NCBI RefSeq assembly: GCF_001894865.1
Contig: NZ_BCXA01000042.1
Span: 1-63,682, forward strand
Direction of reading: 5' to 3'
Source of the DNA: Rhodococcus maanshanensis NBRC 100610
GTDB taxonomy: Bacteria; Actinomycetota; Actinomycetes; Mycobacteriales; Mycobacteriaceae
Length of the DNA: 63,682 nt
Part shown: one piece after another, positions 1 through 8,737 of the stretch
How positions within the stretch are numbered: position 1 is the stretch's first letter
How the letters are laid out: every line of letters begins with the position of its first letter
Translations under genes and position numbers: made by a program
Notes under the pieces: model-generated
Database searches by the model: none
Told to the model about the DNA's origin: nothing
The model's input: the letters and a program-made list of their open reading frames with translations, nothing else

Positions 1-2
1 TG

Positions 3-242
3 TCTAGTTCGTCCGTGAAGCGCGGACTTGAGGATGCATTGCTTGGTGCCACGATGCCGAACCTAAATAGGGCAATCGTGGAGTCGTTCGAGGTTGTGGT
101 TCCTCATTATGGTGCTCAAATACTGTTCGAGGATCGAGTGCGGAATCTGAGGGCGCAAAAGGTACAGCACCGGACGGCGCTGGACGAACTCGACGCCCTC
201 TTCGTCTCGCTCCAGTCCCGCGCCTTCCGAGGTGAACTGTGA
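3..242 (+). CDS. hsdS: Type I restriction-modification specificity subunit HsdS, C-terminal fragment (cut by window edge)
   Basis: The reading frame is open from the window edge and ends in TGA; 79 residues are visible. It reads as the end of the second target-recognition domain (GATMPNLNRAIVESF, then VVPHYGAQ) followed by the C-terminal conserved helix rich in Leu, Arg and Glu (ALDELDALFVSLQSRAFRGEL-type ending) that packs against HsdM in type I enzymes. HsdS selects the DNA target for both methylation and cleavage. HsdM should lie upstream outside the window, and a type I HsdR lies at 3776. The stop overlaps the GTG start of the mrr-like gene by 4 bp (GTGA), which suggests translational coupling. 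The gene's true start and specificity cannot be seen. Confidence 0.8.
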   Translation, partial: SSSSVKRGLEDALLGATMPNLNRAIVESFEVVVPHYGAQILFEDRVRNLRAQKVQHRTALDELDALFVSLQSRAFRGEL

Positions 243-1174
243 CTGCCCCAGGCCCGGTGTCGGCGATGCCGGTGTGGTCGGGGTTCCTCACCCCCGTCCT
301 TGAGGTGCTCAGCGATGGCAGTACATGGCGGAAACGGGAGCTGCGCGCGGCTGTGGCGGATCACGTCGGGCTCACCGCAGCACAGCGGGCGGAGGTGCTC
401 TCGTCCGGCAAGAGTCGTGCCGACAACCGGATCGGGTGGGCGCTCAGCGGGCTGAGCCGCGCGGCGCTTGTCGGGAAACCGGAACGGGCCACTTTCGTCA
501 TCACTGATTCCGGTCGCGCACTCCTTGGGGCACATCCGAATGGGATCACAGAGAAAGTTCTCAAGGCCCTCCCGAAGTATCAGGATTATGTTCCGGCAAA
601 TAGAAGCAGGTCTGACGGTGCCACCGCCCAACCGGCCGATGACAATGGCGCGGGCGAGGGCGAGCCGCTGGAGCAGATCGAGGCTGGCGTCACGCAGTTG
701 CACACCGAGGTCGCAGCCGACCTGCTCAAACGGCTCCGCGAGCAGCATCCCGACTTCCTCGAACAGTCGGTGCTCGATGTGCTCGTCGCGATGGGCTATG
801 GCGGAACGAAGGGGAAGGCCACCCGGATCGGCGGATCCGGCGACGGCGGCGTCGACGGTGTCATCGACCAGGACCCGTTAGGGCTCGACCGAATCTACGT
901 GCAGGCCAAGCGCTATGCCGCCGACAACACAGTCGGTCGGCCCGAGATCCAGGCGTTCGTCGGCGCCCTGCACGGCGTCGGCGCCGCGCGCGGCGTGTTC
1001 ATCACCACCAGCGCCTTCACCTCGGGTGCTCGCGAGTACGCGCAGAACATTGGTACCCGCATCATCCTGATCGATGGCCAGCGGCTAGCCCAGTTGATGA
1101 TCCGATACGGAGTCGCCGTCCAGACCCGGCAAACCTTCACCGTCGTCGAGGTCGACGAGGACTATTTCGAGTAG
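239..1174 (+). CDS. mrr: Mrr-type restriction endonuclease
   Basis: This 311-aa protein starts at a GTG overlapping the hsdS stop. Residues about 15-110 look like the N-terminal winged-helix Mrr domain. An acidic linker (about 120-150) leads to the Mrr catalytic domain (about 160-290). The signature GSGDGGVDGVI (Asp206) followed by VQAKRY (Gln222-Ala-Lys224) is the variant PD-(D/E)xK site of the Mrr family, and a later FITTSAFTSGAREYA segment is also typical. Mrr enzymes usually cut modified DNA (type IV restriction). Here tight coupling to hsdS suggests it is expressed with the type I system, perhaps against phages carrying foreign methylation. Family assignment is firm; the modification recognised is unknown. 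Confidence 0.85.
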   Translation: MTAPGPVSAMPVWSGFLTPVLEVLSDGSTWRKRELRAAVADHVGLTAAQRAEVLSSGKSRADNRIGWALSGLSRAALVGKPERATFVITDSGRALLGAHPNGITEKVLKALPKYQDYVPANRSRSDGATAQPADDNGAGEGEPLEQIEAGVTQLHTEVAADLLKRLREQHPDFLEQSVLDVLVAMGYGGTKGKATRIGGSGDGGVDGVIDQDPLGLDRIYVQAKRYAADNTVGRPEIQAFVGALHGVGAARGVFITTSAFTSGAREYAQNIGTRIILIDGQRLAQLMIRYGVAVQTRQTFTVVEVDEDYFE

Positions 1175-1215
1175 CGGCGCTGCTCGGCATCTCGTTACGT
1201 GTCGGGGCAGCGGGC

Positions 1216-1228
1216 TACAATTCGAACA
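1216..1228 (+). promoter_or_regulatory. Leaderless promoter, -10 TACAAT
   Basis: TACAAT at 1216-1221 fits the actinobacterial -10 pattern TANNNT and lies exactly 6 nt before the ATG at 1228. No Shine-Dalgarno lies between. This predicts a transcript starting at the A of ATG. Confidence 0.55.
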
Positions 1229-2739
1229 TGCTTTCTAGCGGAGGCGTCGGAGGGTCTGACCGGGTGGAACGCCACCTGGCCGCCCTCGACGCCGCCGTCG
1301 AGGGCCTGCTCACCGACCCACTGACGGGTCTGTCCGAGGCCGATGTCGTCAAGGCCGTCCAGCGGATGGAGACGTCGCTGCGGAAGGCGTCCGCGGTCGG
1401 GCACCGGCTGATCATCGAATCCGTCGAGCGGTCCATCCCCGGCAACCTGGCCTGCCGGTCCATCAACGACTTCCTCGTCTCGACCCTCCGTATCTCGGCG
1501 GCCGATGCCGCGAAACGTGTGAAGGGCGCCACCAAGGTCGGCTCCTGGCACACGGTAGGTGGCGAGGCGATGGAGGCCACGCTGCCCACCACCGCGTCTG
1601 CCGTCCGTGAGGGCGCCATCGGCCCCGACCATCTCGCCGCGATCGCCCGGACGCTGCGGCAAATCCCCCACGGCACAACCGCCGATGTGATTGACGTCGC
1701 CGAGCGAATCCTCTCCGACGCCGCACGGTCCACCACGCCCGAGGACGTAACCAAGGTCGGCATTCATCTGCTCGCCCACCTCCATCCGGACGGCAGTGTC
1801 CCCGACGAGCGTGAACGCAAGCGCCGCCGCGGGCTGAGGCTGGGCAAGCAGGGTGCCGACCTCATGACCCCGGTCTCCGGGCTGTTGGATCCGGAAACGC
1901 GGGCCCTGCTCGAACCGGTCCTCGCCAAGCTCGCCCGGCCCGGCATGAACAATCCCGACGACCCGGAGTCCCCGTCCGGGGACCTCGATTCCCCGGACCT
2001 GGACCGCACGGCGCTGGCGAAGGCCGCTTCCCGCGACACACGCACCGCAGTGCAACGCAACCATGACGGGCTGAAAGTCGCGCTACAGCAGATGCTCTCG
2101 TCCGGAATCCTCGGCAGCCACCGAGGGCTTCCGGTGACCGCGATCATCACCTTGACGATCGGGCAGCTCGAGAAAGCGGCCGGTGTGGCGACCACAGCGA
2201 CCGGTGGCATCGTTCCCATCAGTGACGCGCTGCGGATGGCCCAGAGCGCCCACCCCGTGCTTGCGCTGTTCGACCACAACGGCCGGCCCCTGCACCTCGG
2301 CCGAAGCCGCCGCCTCGCCTCCTCGGATCAGAGGCTCGCGCTCATCGCTGCCTCCCGCGGCTGCACCCGACCCGGCTGCGATGCCCCCGCCTCCCTCACC
2401 GCCGTCCACCACATCACGGAATGGCAGCACGGCGGCGCCACCGATATCACCAACGAGGACCTCGCCTGCGACAGCTGCCACGCCCTCGTCCACGACGGCC
2501 CCGGCGGATGGAAAACCCGTGTCGCACCGCCCGGGTCGGCGCATCCCGGCCGGACCGAGTGGATCGCGCCCCCATACATCGATCCGGGCCGGAAGCCGCG
2601 CGTGAACCACCGCCACCACCTGGACCACCTCGTCGCCGGAGCACTCAACCGCCGGAGGATCCGGCGGGCGCGGCCGAACCGGAGAAGCCCCGCAGAAGTG
2701 ACCGACAGGGCGATGACGCGCCCTGATCTCGAGCTCTAG
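1228..2739 (+). CDS. DUF222 / HNH endonuclease (13E12-repeat family)
   Basis: 503 aa. The N-terminal two thirds (about 10-330) resemble the helical DUF222 domain found in multicopy 13E12-type proteins of mycobacteria and rhodococci. A C-terminal HNH nuclease module follows at about 375-430: CTRPGCD, then AVHHITEWQHGG with the His-His pair near residue 394, then DLACDSCHALVH. The four CxxC-type cysteines should bind structural zinc. The basic tail (about 455-490) may contact DNA. Its cellular role is not established in the literature as I know it; the family is often multicopy and sits in variable regions, so it may be a selfish or defence nuclease. It separates the hsdS-mrr pair from hsdR. 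Confidence 0.85.
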   Translation: MLSSGGVGGSDRVERHLAALDAAVEGLLTDPLTGLSEADVVKAVQRMETSLRKASAVGHRLIIESVERSIPGNLACRSINDFLVSTLRISAADAAKRVKGATKVGSWHTVGGEAMEATLPTTASAVREGAIGPDHLAAIARTLRQIPHGTTADVIDVAERILSDAARSTTPEDVTKVGIHLLAHLHPDGSVPDERERKRRRGLRLGKQGADLMTPVSGLLDPETRALLEPVLAKLARPGMNNPDDPESPSGDLDSPDLDRTALAKAASRDTRTAVQRNHDGLKVALQQMLSSGILGSHRGLPVTAIITLTIGQLEKAAGVATTATGGIVPISDALRMAQSAHPVLALFDHNGRPLHLGRSRRLASSDQRLALIAASRGCTRPGCDAPASLTAVHHITEWQHGGATDITNEDLACDSCHALVHDGPGGWKTRVAPPGSAHPGRTEWIAPPYIDPGRKPRVNHRHHLDHLVAGALNRRRIRRARPNRRSPAEVTDRAMTRPDLEL

Positions 2740-2744
2740 TCGCC

Positions 2745-2780
2745 GGTGAGGCCGTCACACCCCTCGGTGACGGCTTCACC
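2745..2780. terminator. Hairpin between convergent genes
   Basis: A 14-bp stem (2745-2758 with 2767-2780, one G-T pair) and an 8-nt loop lie between the ends of the DUF222/HNH gene and the Ltp gene. There is no clear U-run, as is common for actinobacterial terminators. It could serve both strands. Confidence 0.55.
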
Positions 2781-2875
2781 CGCTGGCGCAGCGGTTCCGG
2801 CAAGCCACCTACCGCCGAGCGAAACAGAGCTCGGACGGTAGTGAGGCGTCCACTTCTTGCCGCCGAAAGGGGCTG

Positions 2876-3538
2876 TCAGTAACCGGCATTGGCCCCGTAC
2901 TCAGCTTGCGCGTACGTGTAACCCTCGTACACCAGCTGATCAATCAGTCCGGACTTCGAGAACGAGGTGTAGTCGAGATACTGTTCGGCGCTCCGTGCTG
3001 CCTGCTCGTTCCAGTCCGCATTCACACTGTCCACTGCGTATGTCGCGTCCCCGGTGGAGAAGCCCTCGTACTCGAGCTGTTCGATCAGCCCGCTGCGGGA
3101 GAAGGCAGAGTAATCGAGGTACTGCTGGGCGGACCGAACAGCGTTCCGCTGGCTGGAGCTGATCTGCGGCTTGGCCGGGGCAGGAGCGACCGCGGGTGCG
3201 GGCGCTGCCGTGGTCACCGGCGGAACGTTGGCCGCTACCGGGGCGCTGTTCCCCACCTGCTCCGCAGGTGCCGCAGATGCAGCAGGGGCGGGGGCGATCG
3301 GAACGGTGGTCTGGCTGCTGGGCTTCGACGCGGTCGGCGAGGCCACCGCCGCCTGGCTGTTCGGTGACGCTGCGGTCACGGCGCCGCTCTTCTCCTTGTC
3401 TGCTTCGCCGAAGGTGCCGACAAGCGCGAGAAACAGAACGATGGCGCCGACCACCCACGGCCACTTTTTCCGCTTCTTCTTCGGTGCGGTTGCGGCGGGC
3501 TGGTAGCCGGGCTGCGGGGTGGGGAAGGGCTCGGTCAT
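2876..3538 (-). CDS. Ltp-repeat membrane-anchored protein (superinfection-exclusion-like)
   Basis: 220 aa. A short cytosolic Pro/Lys-rich start (residues 1-25, KKKRKK) precedes one transmembrane helix (WPWVVGAIVLFLALVGTF). A long Ala/Pro/Ser-rich linker follows, then two copies of the roughly 45-residue Ltp repeat, recognisable by QYLDYSAFSRSGLIEQLEYEG and EQYLDYTSFSKSGLIDQLVYEG-type blocks with a following Ala-rich helix. Ltp repeats were first characterised in a Streptococcus thermophilus prophage lipoprotein that blocks DNA injection of other phages. In Actinobacteria the fold is widespread on surface proteins, so exclusion is an inference here. It has no lipobox Cys and is anchored by the helix instead. 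Its place inside a restriction locus supports a defence role. Confidence 0.7.
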   Translation of the reverse strand: MTEPFPTPQPGYQPAATAPKKKRKKWPWVVGAIVLFLALVGTFGEADKEKSGAVTAASPNSQAAVASPTASKPSSQTTVPIAPAPAASAAPAEQVGNSAPVAANVPPVTTAAPAPAVAPAPAKPQISSSQRNAVRSAQQYLDYSAFSRSGLIEQLEYEGFSTGDATYAVDSVNADWNEQAARSAEQYLDYTSFSKSGLIDQLVYEGYTYAQAEYGANAGY

Positions 3539-3775
3539 GTCGTGCTCCTGTGGAGATGGTGCGTCGCAGTCGACGCGTCCCGCATTTGCGAGAGCCGGAC
3601 AGAATTACAGAGCCCACCGACAAGTCTTCTGCAATGCTCTCGTTGGGCGACCTGTCGGACCCTCGCCGTAACGTTCGCCGGCTCCGGGAAAGCTCGGACG
3701 CCTGTGTCAAGATCAGCACGGAACGGACACGTCACTGCGCCTGGCGCACACGAGCTTGGAGAGGACTGCGGGTCC

Positions 3776-6700
3776 ATGGTGGGGAACTTCGACTTCCTGC
3801 AGGCCGAATGGCCGCAACTGCACGCCGAGGCTAAGAAGGCCGAGCGTGACGCGTTGTTCGACCCGCGCACGACCTGCTTTTACGCGCGCCGCACCGTCGA
3901 GCACACCGTCAAGTGGATCTACCGCACCCAGAACCTGCCCGAGCCGTACAAGTCCGACCTCGCGGCCCGGCTGCACGACGGGAAGTTCGTCGGCGTGGTC
4001 GGCCACCGGCTGGTTTCGAAGATGGACCTCATCAGGAAACTCGGCAACGCCGCCGTCCACGAGGCCAAGCCGGTGTCCAAGGACGCCGGTCAGAAGGCGC
4101 TCGCCGAGCTGTTCCACATCCTGTCGTGGCTGGCCCGCAGCTACGCGACCCAGCCGTCCAGCAAGCCGTCGCCGCTGCAGCAGTTCGACCCCAACATGCT
4201 GCCCAAGCCCGGTGGCGGTGTTGCCGTCGCGAAGACCGTCGCGCAGCTCGGCAAGCTCGAGGCCGAGATGGCCGCCAAGGACGCTCAGCTCGAGAAGTCC
4301 GAGGCGGAGAAGCAGGACCTCGTCGCGCAGCTGAAGGCCCGCGACGAGGCCGCCGAGACAGCCGTACTCGAGAAGGCCAGTTACGAGCAGCTCGTCGCGG
4401 AACTGCGCGCCCAGATCGCAGCCGCGCAGGCGGCGAGTGCCGCAACCCCCGACACCCACGACTACGACGAGGCGCAGACCCGCCGTGACCTCGTCGACCT
4501 CATGCTCCACGAGGCCGGATGGGCGCTCGATCAGAAGCGGGACCGTGAATACCCGGTCACCGGAATGCCCGAGGGCAAGAACGGTTTCGCGGACTACGTG
4601 CTGTGGGGTGCGGACGGTCTGCCGCTCGCCGTCGTCGAGGCGAAGAAGACGTCCGTGGATCCGGTCGCCGGGAAGCAGCAGGCGAAGCTCTACGCCGACT
4701 GCCTCGAACAGATGACGGGCCGTCGCCCTGTCATCTACTACAGCAACGGATTCGAACACCACTTCTGGGACGACACGCGCTACCCGCCGCGGGAGGTCGC
4801 CGGCTTCCACACCGGAGACGAACTCGAACTGCTCGTCTCCCGCCGCGCTTCGAGGAAGCCGCTCGCCGAGATTCCCGTCCCACAGGAGATCGCCGGCCGG
4901 CCATACCAGGAGAAGGCGATCCGCGCCGTCACGGAACGGTTCGAGCGGGAGAACAGGGCCGCGCTGCTTGTCATGGCCACCGGCTCAGGCAAGACCCGTA
5001 CGGTCGTTGCGCTCGCCGACATGCTCATGCGCGCCAACTGGGTCAAGCGGGTGCTGTTCCTCGCTGACCGCAAGGCCCTCGTCAAGCAGGCCGTCGGCGC
5101 GTTCAAGACGCACCTGCCCGACTCGTCACCGGTGAACCTGCTGACCGACAAGAACACCGAGGGTCGTGTCTACGTCTCCACTTACCCGACGATGATGGGC
5201 CTCATCGACGAAACTGACAGTGGCACCAGGAAGTTCGGACCCGGCTACTTCGACCTCGTTGTCATCGACGAGGCGCACCGCTCGGTGTACCAGAAGTACC
5301 GGCACATCTTCCGGTACTTCGACTCGCTGCTTCTCGGGCTCACCGCGACCCCGAAGGACGAGGTGGACTACAACACCTATCAGCTGTTCCACCTCGAAAC
5401 CGGTGTCCCGACGAACGACTATTCGCTCGATCAGGCCATTGAGGACAAGTACCTCGTCCCGCCGCGTGCGGTGTCCGTGCCGCTGACATTTCCGCTGCAG
5501 GGCATCCATTACGCCGCGCTCACCGACGAGGAGAAGAAGCGGTACGAGTCCATCGATTGGGGCGACGACGTCGCCGACGACGAAATCCCCGACGCCGTCC
5601 AGGCCGAGGCCGTCAACAAGTGGCTGTTCAACACCGACACCGTCGACAAGGTGCTCGAGACCCTGATGACCCACGGGCACCGCGTCGCGGGTGGCGACCG
5701 GCTCGGCAAGACCATCGTCTTCGCGAAGAACGAGCGACACGCGCAGTTCGTCGCCGACCGGTTCGACGCCAACTACCCCGAGTTCAAGGGCTCCTTCGCG
5801 CGCGTCATCACCCACTCGGTTAACTACAGCCAGGACCTCATCGACAAGTTCTCTCAGCCAGACCAGGAACCGCACATCGCGATCTCCGTCGATATGCTCG
5901 ACACCGGCATCGACGTCCCCGAGGTCGTGAACCTGGTGTTCTTCAAGCCGGTTCGTTCCAAGTCCAAGTTCTGGCAGATGGTGGGCCGCGGTACGCGCCT
6001 GCGGCCCGACCTCTACGGCCCGGGGCAGGACAAGACCGACTTCTTCATCTTCGACGTGTGCGGCAACTTCGACTACTTCGAACAGAACCCCGACGCATCG
6101 GAAGGCGCTCTCGCCCCGTCCCTTTCGCAGCGACTGTTCGCCACTCGCACCGAACTGCTCGCCGCGCTCGACCGGTCTGGGTCCGCACCGGCGGTGCGCG
6201 GCGACACCGCCGACCTGCTGCACGGGCAGGTTGCGGGGATGCGGCTGGACAACTTCATCGTCCGCACCCGGCGACGCGAGGTCGAGAGGTACGCCGACCG
6301 CGCCGCCTGGGAATCCGTGACCGAACGGCAGGCTGCCGAGATCGTCGAGAACCTTGCCGGGCTGCCGACCACGGTCCGCGACACCGACGAGATGGCGAAG
6401 CGGTTCGACCTCGTCGTGCTGCGCGGGCAGCTCGCAGTCGTGGTCGCAGACGGATCGGTGACCCGATACGCCGACACGATCCGCGGGGTCGCCGACGGGC
6501 TACTCGACGAGGGGCTCGCCATCCCGAAGGTCAAGGCCAAGGAGGAGCTCTTGCGGGAGGTGACGGGCGACGAATGGTGGGAGGGCGTCACCGTCGAGAT
6601 GCTCGAACATGCCCGGCGCGAACTTCGCTCGATTGTCGGGCTGTTGGAGAAGAAGAAACGGGTCGTCGTCTACACCGACTTCACCGACACCCTCGGTGAG

Positions 6701-7219
6701 GTCGTCGAACGGGACATGCCGGAGATGCGGTCCGGCACTGACGTGGAGCGCTACACCGCGAAGGTGCGTGACTACCTGCGTCGCCAGCCCGACAACCTGG
6801 CGCTGCAGAAGCTCCGCTCGGGCAAGGCGCTGACCCCGGCCGACCTGGAGTCACTCGAGGAACTGCTGGCCCGCAGTGGTGCCGGCGAGCCGGAGGACAT
6901 GGAACGCGCCATCGCCAACGCCGAAGGACTCGGACGGTTCATCCGGTCCCTCGTAGGCCTCGACCATGAGGCCGTGCAGACGGCATTCGCGGAGTTCCTT
7001 GCCGAACGCACCGCCACGTCCAACCAGATCGACTTCGTGCGTCTGGTGATCGGTCACCTGACTCGACACGGCGAAATGGACCCGAAGTTGCTGTTCGAGG
7101 CGCCGTTCACCGATGCCGCACCGCAGGGGCCGACGCAGTTGTTCGCGCCCGATCAGACGAAGCGGCTCCTCGGAGTCATCAAGTCGATCAACGAGTCCGC
7201 AGGGGCCGCTAGCGCGTGA
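3776..7219 (+). CDS. hsdR: Type I restriction endonuclease subunit R
   Basis: The frame is open upstream to 3542, but ATG 3776 has a purine-rich site (GGAGAGG) 11 nt before it and begins the conserved N-terminus MVGNFDFLQ, giving 1147 aa. Domains in order: DUF4145-like N-terminus (1-120); coiled coil (about 160-225, with AEMAAKDAQLEKSEAEKQD-type heptads); HSDR nuclease (about 240-330) with FADYVLWG and VVEAKK forming the PD-(D/E)xK site; SF2 motor with Walker A ATGSGKT (about 400), IDEAH (about 496), LTATPKD and VGRGTRLRPDL; and an EcoEI-type C-terminal domain. It translocates DNA and cleaves unmethylated invaders with HsdM and HsdS. It is separated from hsdS by about 3.5 kb of other genes, which is unusual for an hsd locus. 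Confidence 0.92.
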   Translation: MVGNFDFLQAEWPQLHAEAKKAERDALFDPRTTCFYARRTVEHTVKWIYRTQNLPEPYKSDLAARLHDGKFVGVVGHRLVSKMDLIRKLGNAAVHEAKPVSKDAGQKALAELFHILSWLARSYATQPSSKPSPLQQFDPNMLPKPGGGVAVAKTVAQLGKLEAEMAAKDAQLEKSEAEKQDLVAQLKARDEAAETAVLEKASYEQLVAELRAQIAAAQAASAATPDTHDYDEAQTRRDLVDLMLHEAGWALDQKRDREYPVTGMPEGKNGFADYVLWGADGLPLAVVEAKKTSVDPVAGKQQAKLYADCLEQMTGRRPVIYYSNGFEHHFWDDTRYPPREVAGFHTGDELELLVSRRASRKPLAEIPVPQEIAGRPYQEKAIRAVTERFERENRAALLVMATGSGKTRTVVALADMLMRANWVKRVLFLADRKALVKQAVGAFKTHLPDSSPVNLLTDKNTEGRVYVSTYPTMMGLIDETDSGTRKFGPGYFDLVVIDEAHRSVYQKYRHIFRYFDSLLLGLTATPKDEVDYNTYQLFHLETGVPTNDYSLDQAIEDKYLVPPRAVSVPLTFPLQGIHYAALTDEEKKRYESIDWGDDVADDEIPDAVQAEAVNKWLFNTDTVDKVLETLMTHGHRVAGGDRLGKTIVFAKNERHAQFVADRFDANYPEFKGSFARVITHSVNYSQDLIDKFSQPDQEPHIAISVDMLDTGIDVPEVVNLVFFKPVRSKSKFWQMVGRGTRLRPDLYGPGQDKTDFFIFDVCGNFDYFEQNPDASEGALAPSLSQRLFATRTELLAALDRSGSAPAVRGDTADLLHGQVAGMRLDNFIVRTRRREVERYADRAAWESVTERQAAEIVENLAGLPTTVRDTDEMAKRFDLVVLRGQLAVVVADGSVTRYADTIRGVADGLLDEGLAIPKVKAKEELLREVTGDEWWEGVTVEMLEHARRELRSIVGLLEKKKRVVVYTDFTDTLGEVVERDMPEMRSGTDVERYTAKVRDYLRRQPDNLALQKLRSGKALTPADLESLEELLARSGAGEPEDMERAIANAEGLGRFIRSLVGLDHEAVQTAFAEFLAERTATSNQIDFVRLVIGHLTRHGEMDPKLLFEAPFTDAAPQGPTQLFAPDQTKRLLGVIKSINESAGAASA

Positions 7220-7291
7220 AGATGGAAGGCACGCCGTCACCCGAGATCCCCCCGGCGGGCGTAATCGGCGCGGCGGACGCAAACTAGGACG

Positions 7292-8632
7292 ATGGCCGCC
7301 GATCCCGGATTCATCCCGACGCAGCTCGCGGCCCGGGCCGCGTACCTGCTGCGCGGCAACGACCTGGGCACCATGACCAGTGCTGCCCCACGGCTGTACC
7401 CGCACATGTGGAGCTGGGACGCCGCGTTCGTCGCGGTCGGGCTGGCGCCGCTGAGCGTGGAGCGGGCCGTCGTCGAGCTGGACACGCTGCTGTCCGCCCA
7501 GTGGGGCAACGGGATGATCCCGCACATCGTGTTCGCGAACGGGGTCGACGGGTACTTCCCTGGACCCGCGCGCTGGGCCTGTGGCGACCTGGCGGCGACG
7601 GCCCCCGTTGTCCCGCAGACCTCCGGCATCACGCAGCCGCCGGTGCACGCGATCGCGGTCCAGCGGATCCTCGACCACTCCCGTAGGCACGGCCGCAGCA
7701 CCAGGGCGGTGGCCGAGGAGTTCCTCGACCGGCGTTGGGGCGATCTGGTGCGCTGGCACCGCTGGCTCGCGACCGCCCGCGACCCGAAGGACAACGGGCG
7801 GATCAGCCTGTACCACGGCTGGGAGTCCGGGATGGACAACTCACCGCGCTGGGATGCCGCGTACGCCAACGTCATTCCCGGGCCGGTGCCGCCATACCTG
7901 CGCGAGGACACCGCGATCATCTCCGACCCGACGCAGCGGCCGTCGAACGCCGAATACGACCGTTACCTGTGGCTGCTCGAGGAGATGAAGCTGGCGCGCT
8001 ACGACGACGCCGAGCTGGCGTCCACAATGAGCTTCGCCGTCGAGGACGTGTTCGTCAGCGCTGTGTTCTCGCTCGCCTGCGACGTTCTCGCGACGATCGG
8101 CGAGGAGCATTCGGCGCCGAAGTCCGACGTCCGGGACCTGCGGTACTGGGCCGAGAAGTTCCAGCGGGGCACCATCGCGACCACGGATCCGCGTTCGGGC
8201 GCCGCCCGAGACTTCGACCTGCGGTCGGGGCGCTGGATCCCCACCGAGACGCTCGCGATGTTCGCCCCACTGCTGTGCGGCGGGCTGGACCGCGACGCCG
8301 AGCGCGCTCTGGTGCGGATCTTCGAGGGACCGCGGTTCTGCGGTCATCCGGATCTTCGATACGCGGTGCCGCCGTCGACCTCGCCGGTCTCGGGCGACTT
8401 CCGGCCGCGCGAGTACTGGCGCGGCCCGGTGTGGCCGGTCATGACCTGGCTGTTCTCCTGGGCATTCGCCCGCCGCGGGTGGGCCGAGCGGGCCAGGCAC
8501 CTGCGGGCGGAGGGCCTGCGGCAGGCCGCCGATGGCAGCTTCGCCGAGTACTACGAGCCGTTCACCGGTGCGCCGCTTGGCAGCATGCAGCAGTCCTGGA
8601 CCGCGGCCTCGGTGCTGGACTGGCTGGGCTGA
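7292..8632 (+). CDS. ggh: Glucosylglycerate hydrolase (GH63 family)
   Basis: 446 aa, the length I recall for the characterised Mycolicibacterium hassiacum enzyme. The (alpha/alpha)6-barrel family hydrolyses glucosylglycerate, and to some extent mannosylglycerate, to sugar and glycerate; in mycobacteria this helps mobilise the compatible solute on recovery from nitrogen limitation. The catalytic acid and base reported for that enzyme, Asp182 and Glu419, fall at the same numbers here: Asp182 in ESGMDNSPRWD and Glu419 in SFAEYYEPFTG. The substrate-loop sequences MWSWDAAFVAVG and QWGNGMIPHIVF are also present. It has no signal peptide, so it is cytosolic. It directly follows hsdR and marks the end of the defence island. 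Confidence 0.88.
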   Translation: MAADPGFIPTQLAARAAYLLRGNDLGTMTSAAPRLYPHMWSWDAAFVAVGLAPLSVERAVVELDTLLSAQWGNGMIPHIVFANGVDGYFPGPARWACGDLAATAPVVPQTSGITQPPVHAIAVQRILDHSRRHGRSTRAVAEEFLDRRWGDLVRWHRWLATARDPKDNGRISLYHGWESGMDNSPRWDAAYANVIPGPVPPYLREDTAIISDPTQRPSNAEYDRYLWLLEEMKLARYDDAELASTMSFAVEDVFVSAVFSLACDVLATIGEEHSAPKSDVRDLRYWAEKFQRGTIATTDPRSGAARDFDLRSGRWIPTETLAMFAPLLCGGLDRDAERALVRIFEGPRFCGHPDLRYAVPPSTSPVSGDFRPREYWRGPVWPVMTWLFSWAFARRGWAERARHLRAEGLRQAADGSFAEYYEPFTGAPLGSMQQSWTAASVLDWLG

Positions 8633-8737
8633 GCTCACTCGCCGATTTCGTCTCGCTGGGCGGGAAGTCGGGATCCGGTACCCCGGGTGCATCGGGTCAG
8701 GTATGACGTAGACCACACCGGACGAAGGAGCAGCGCA

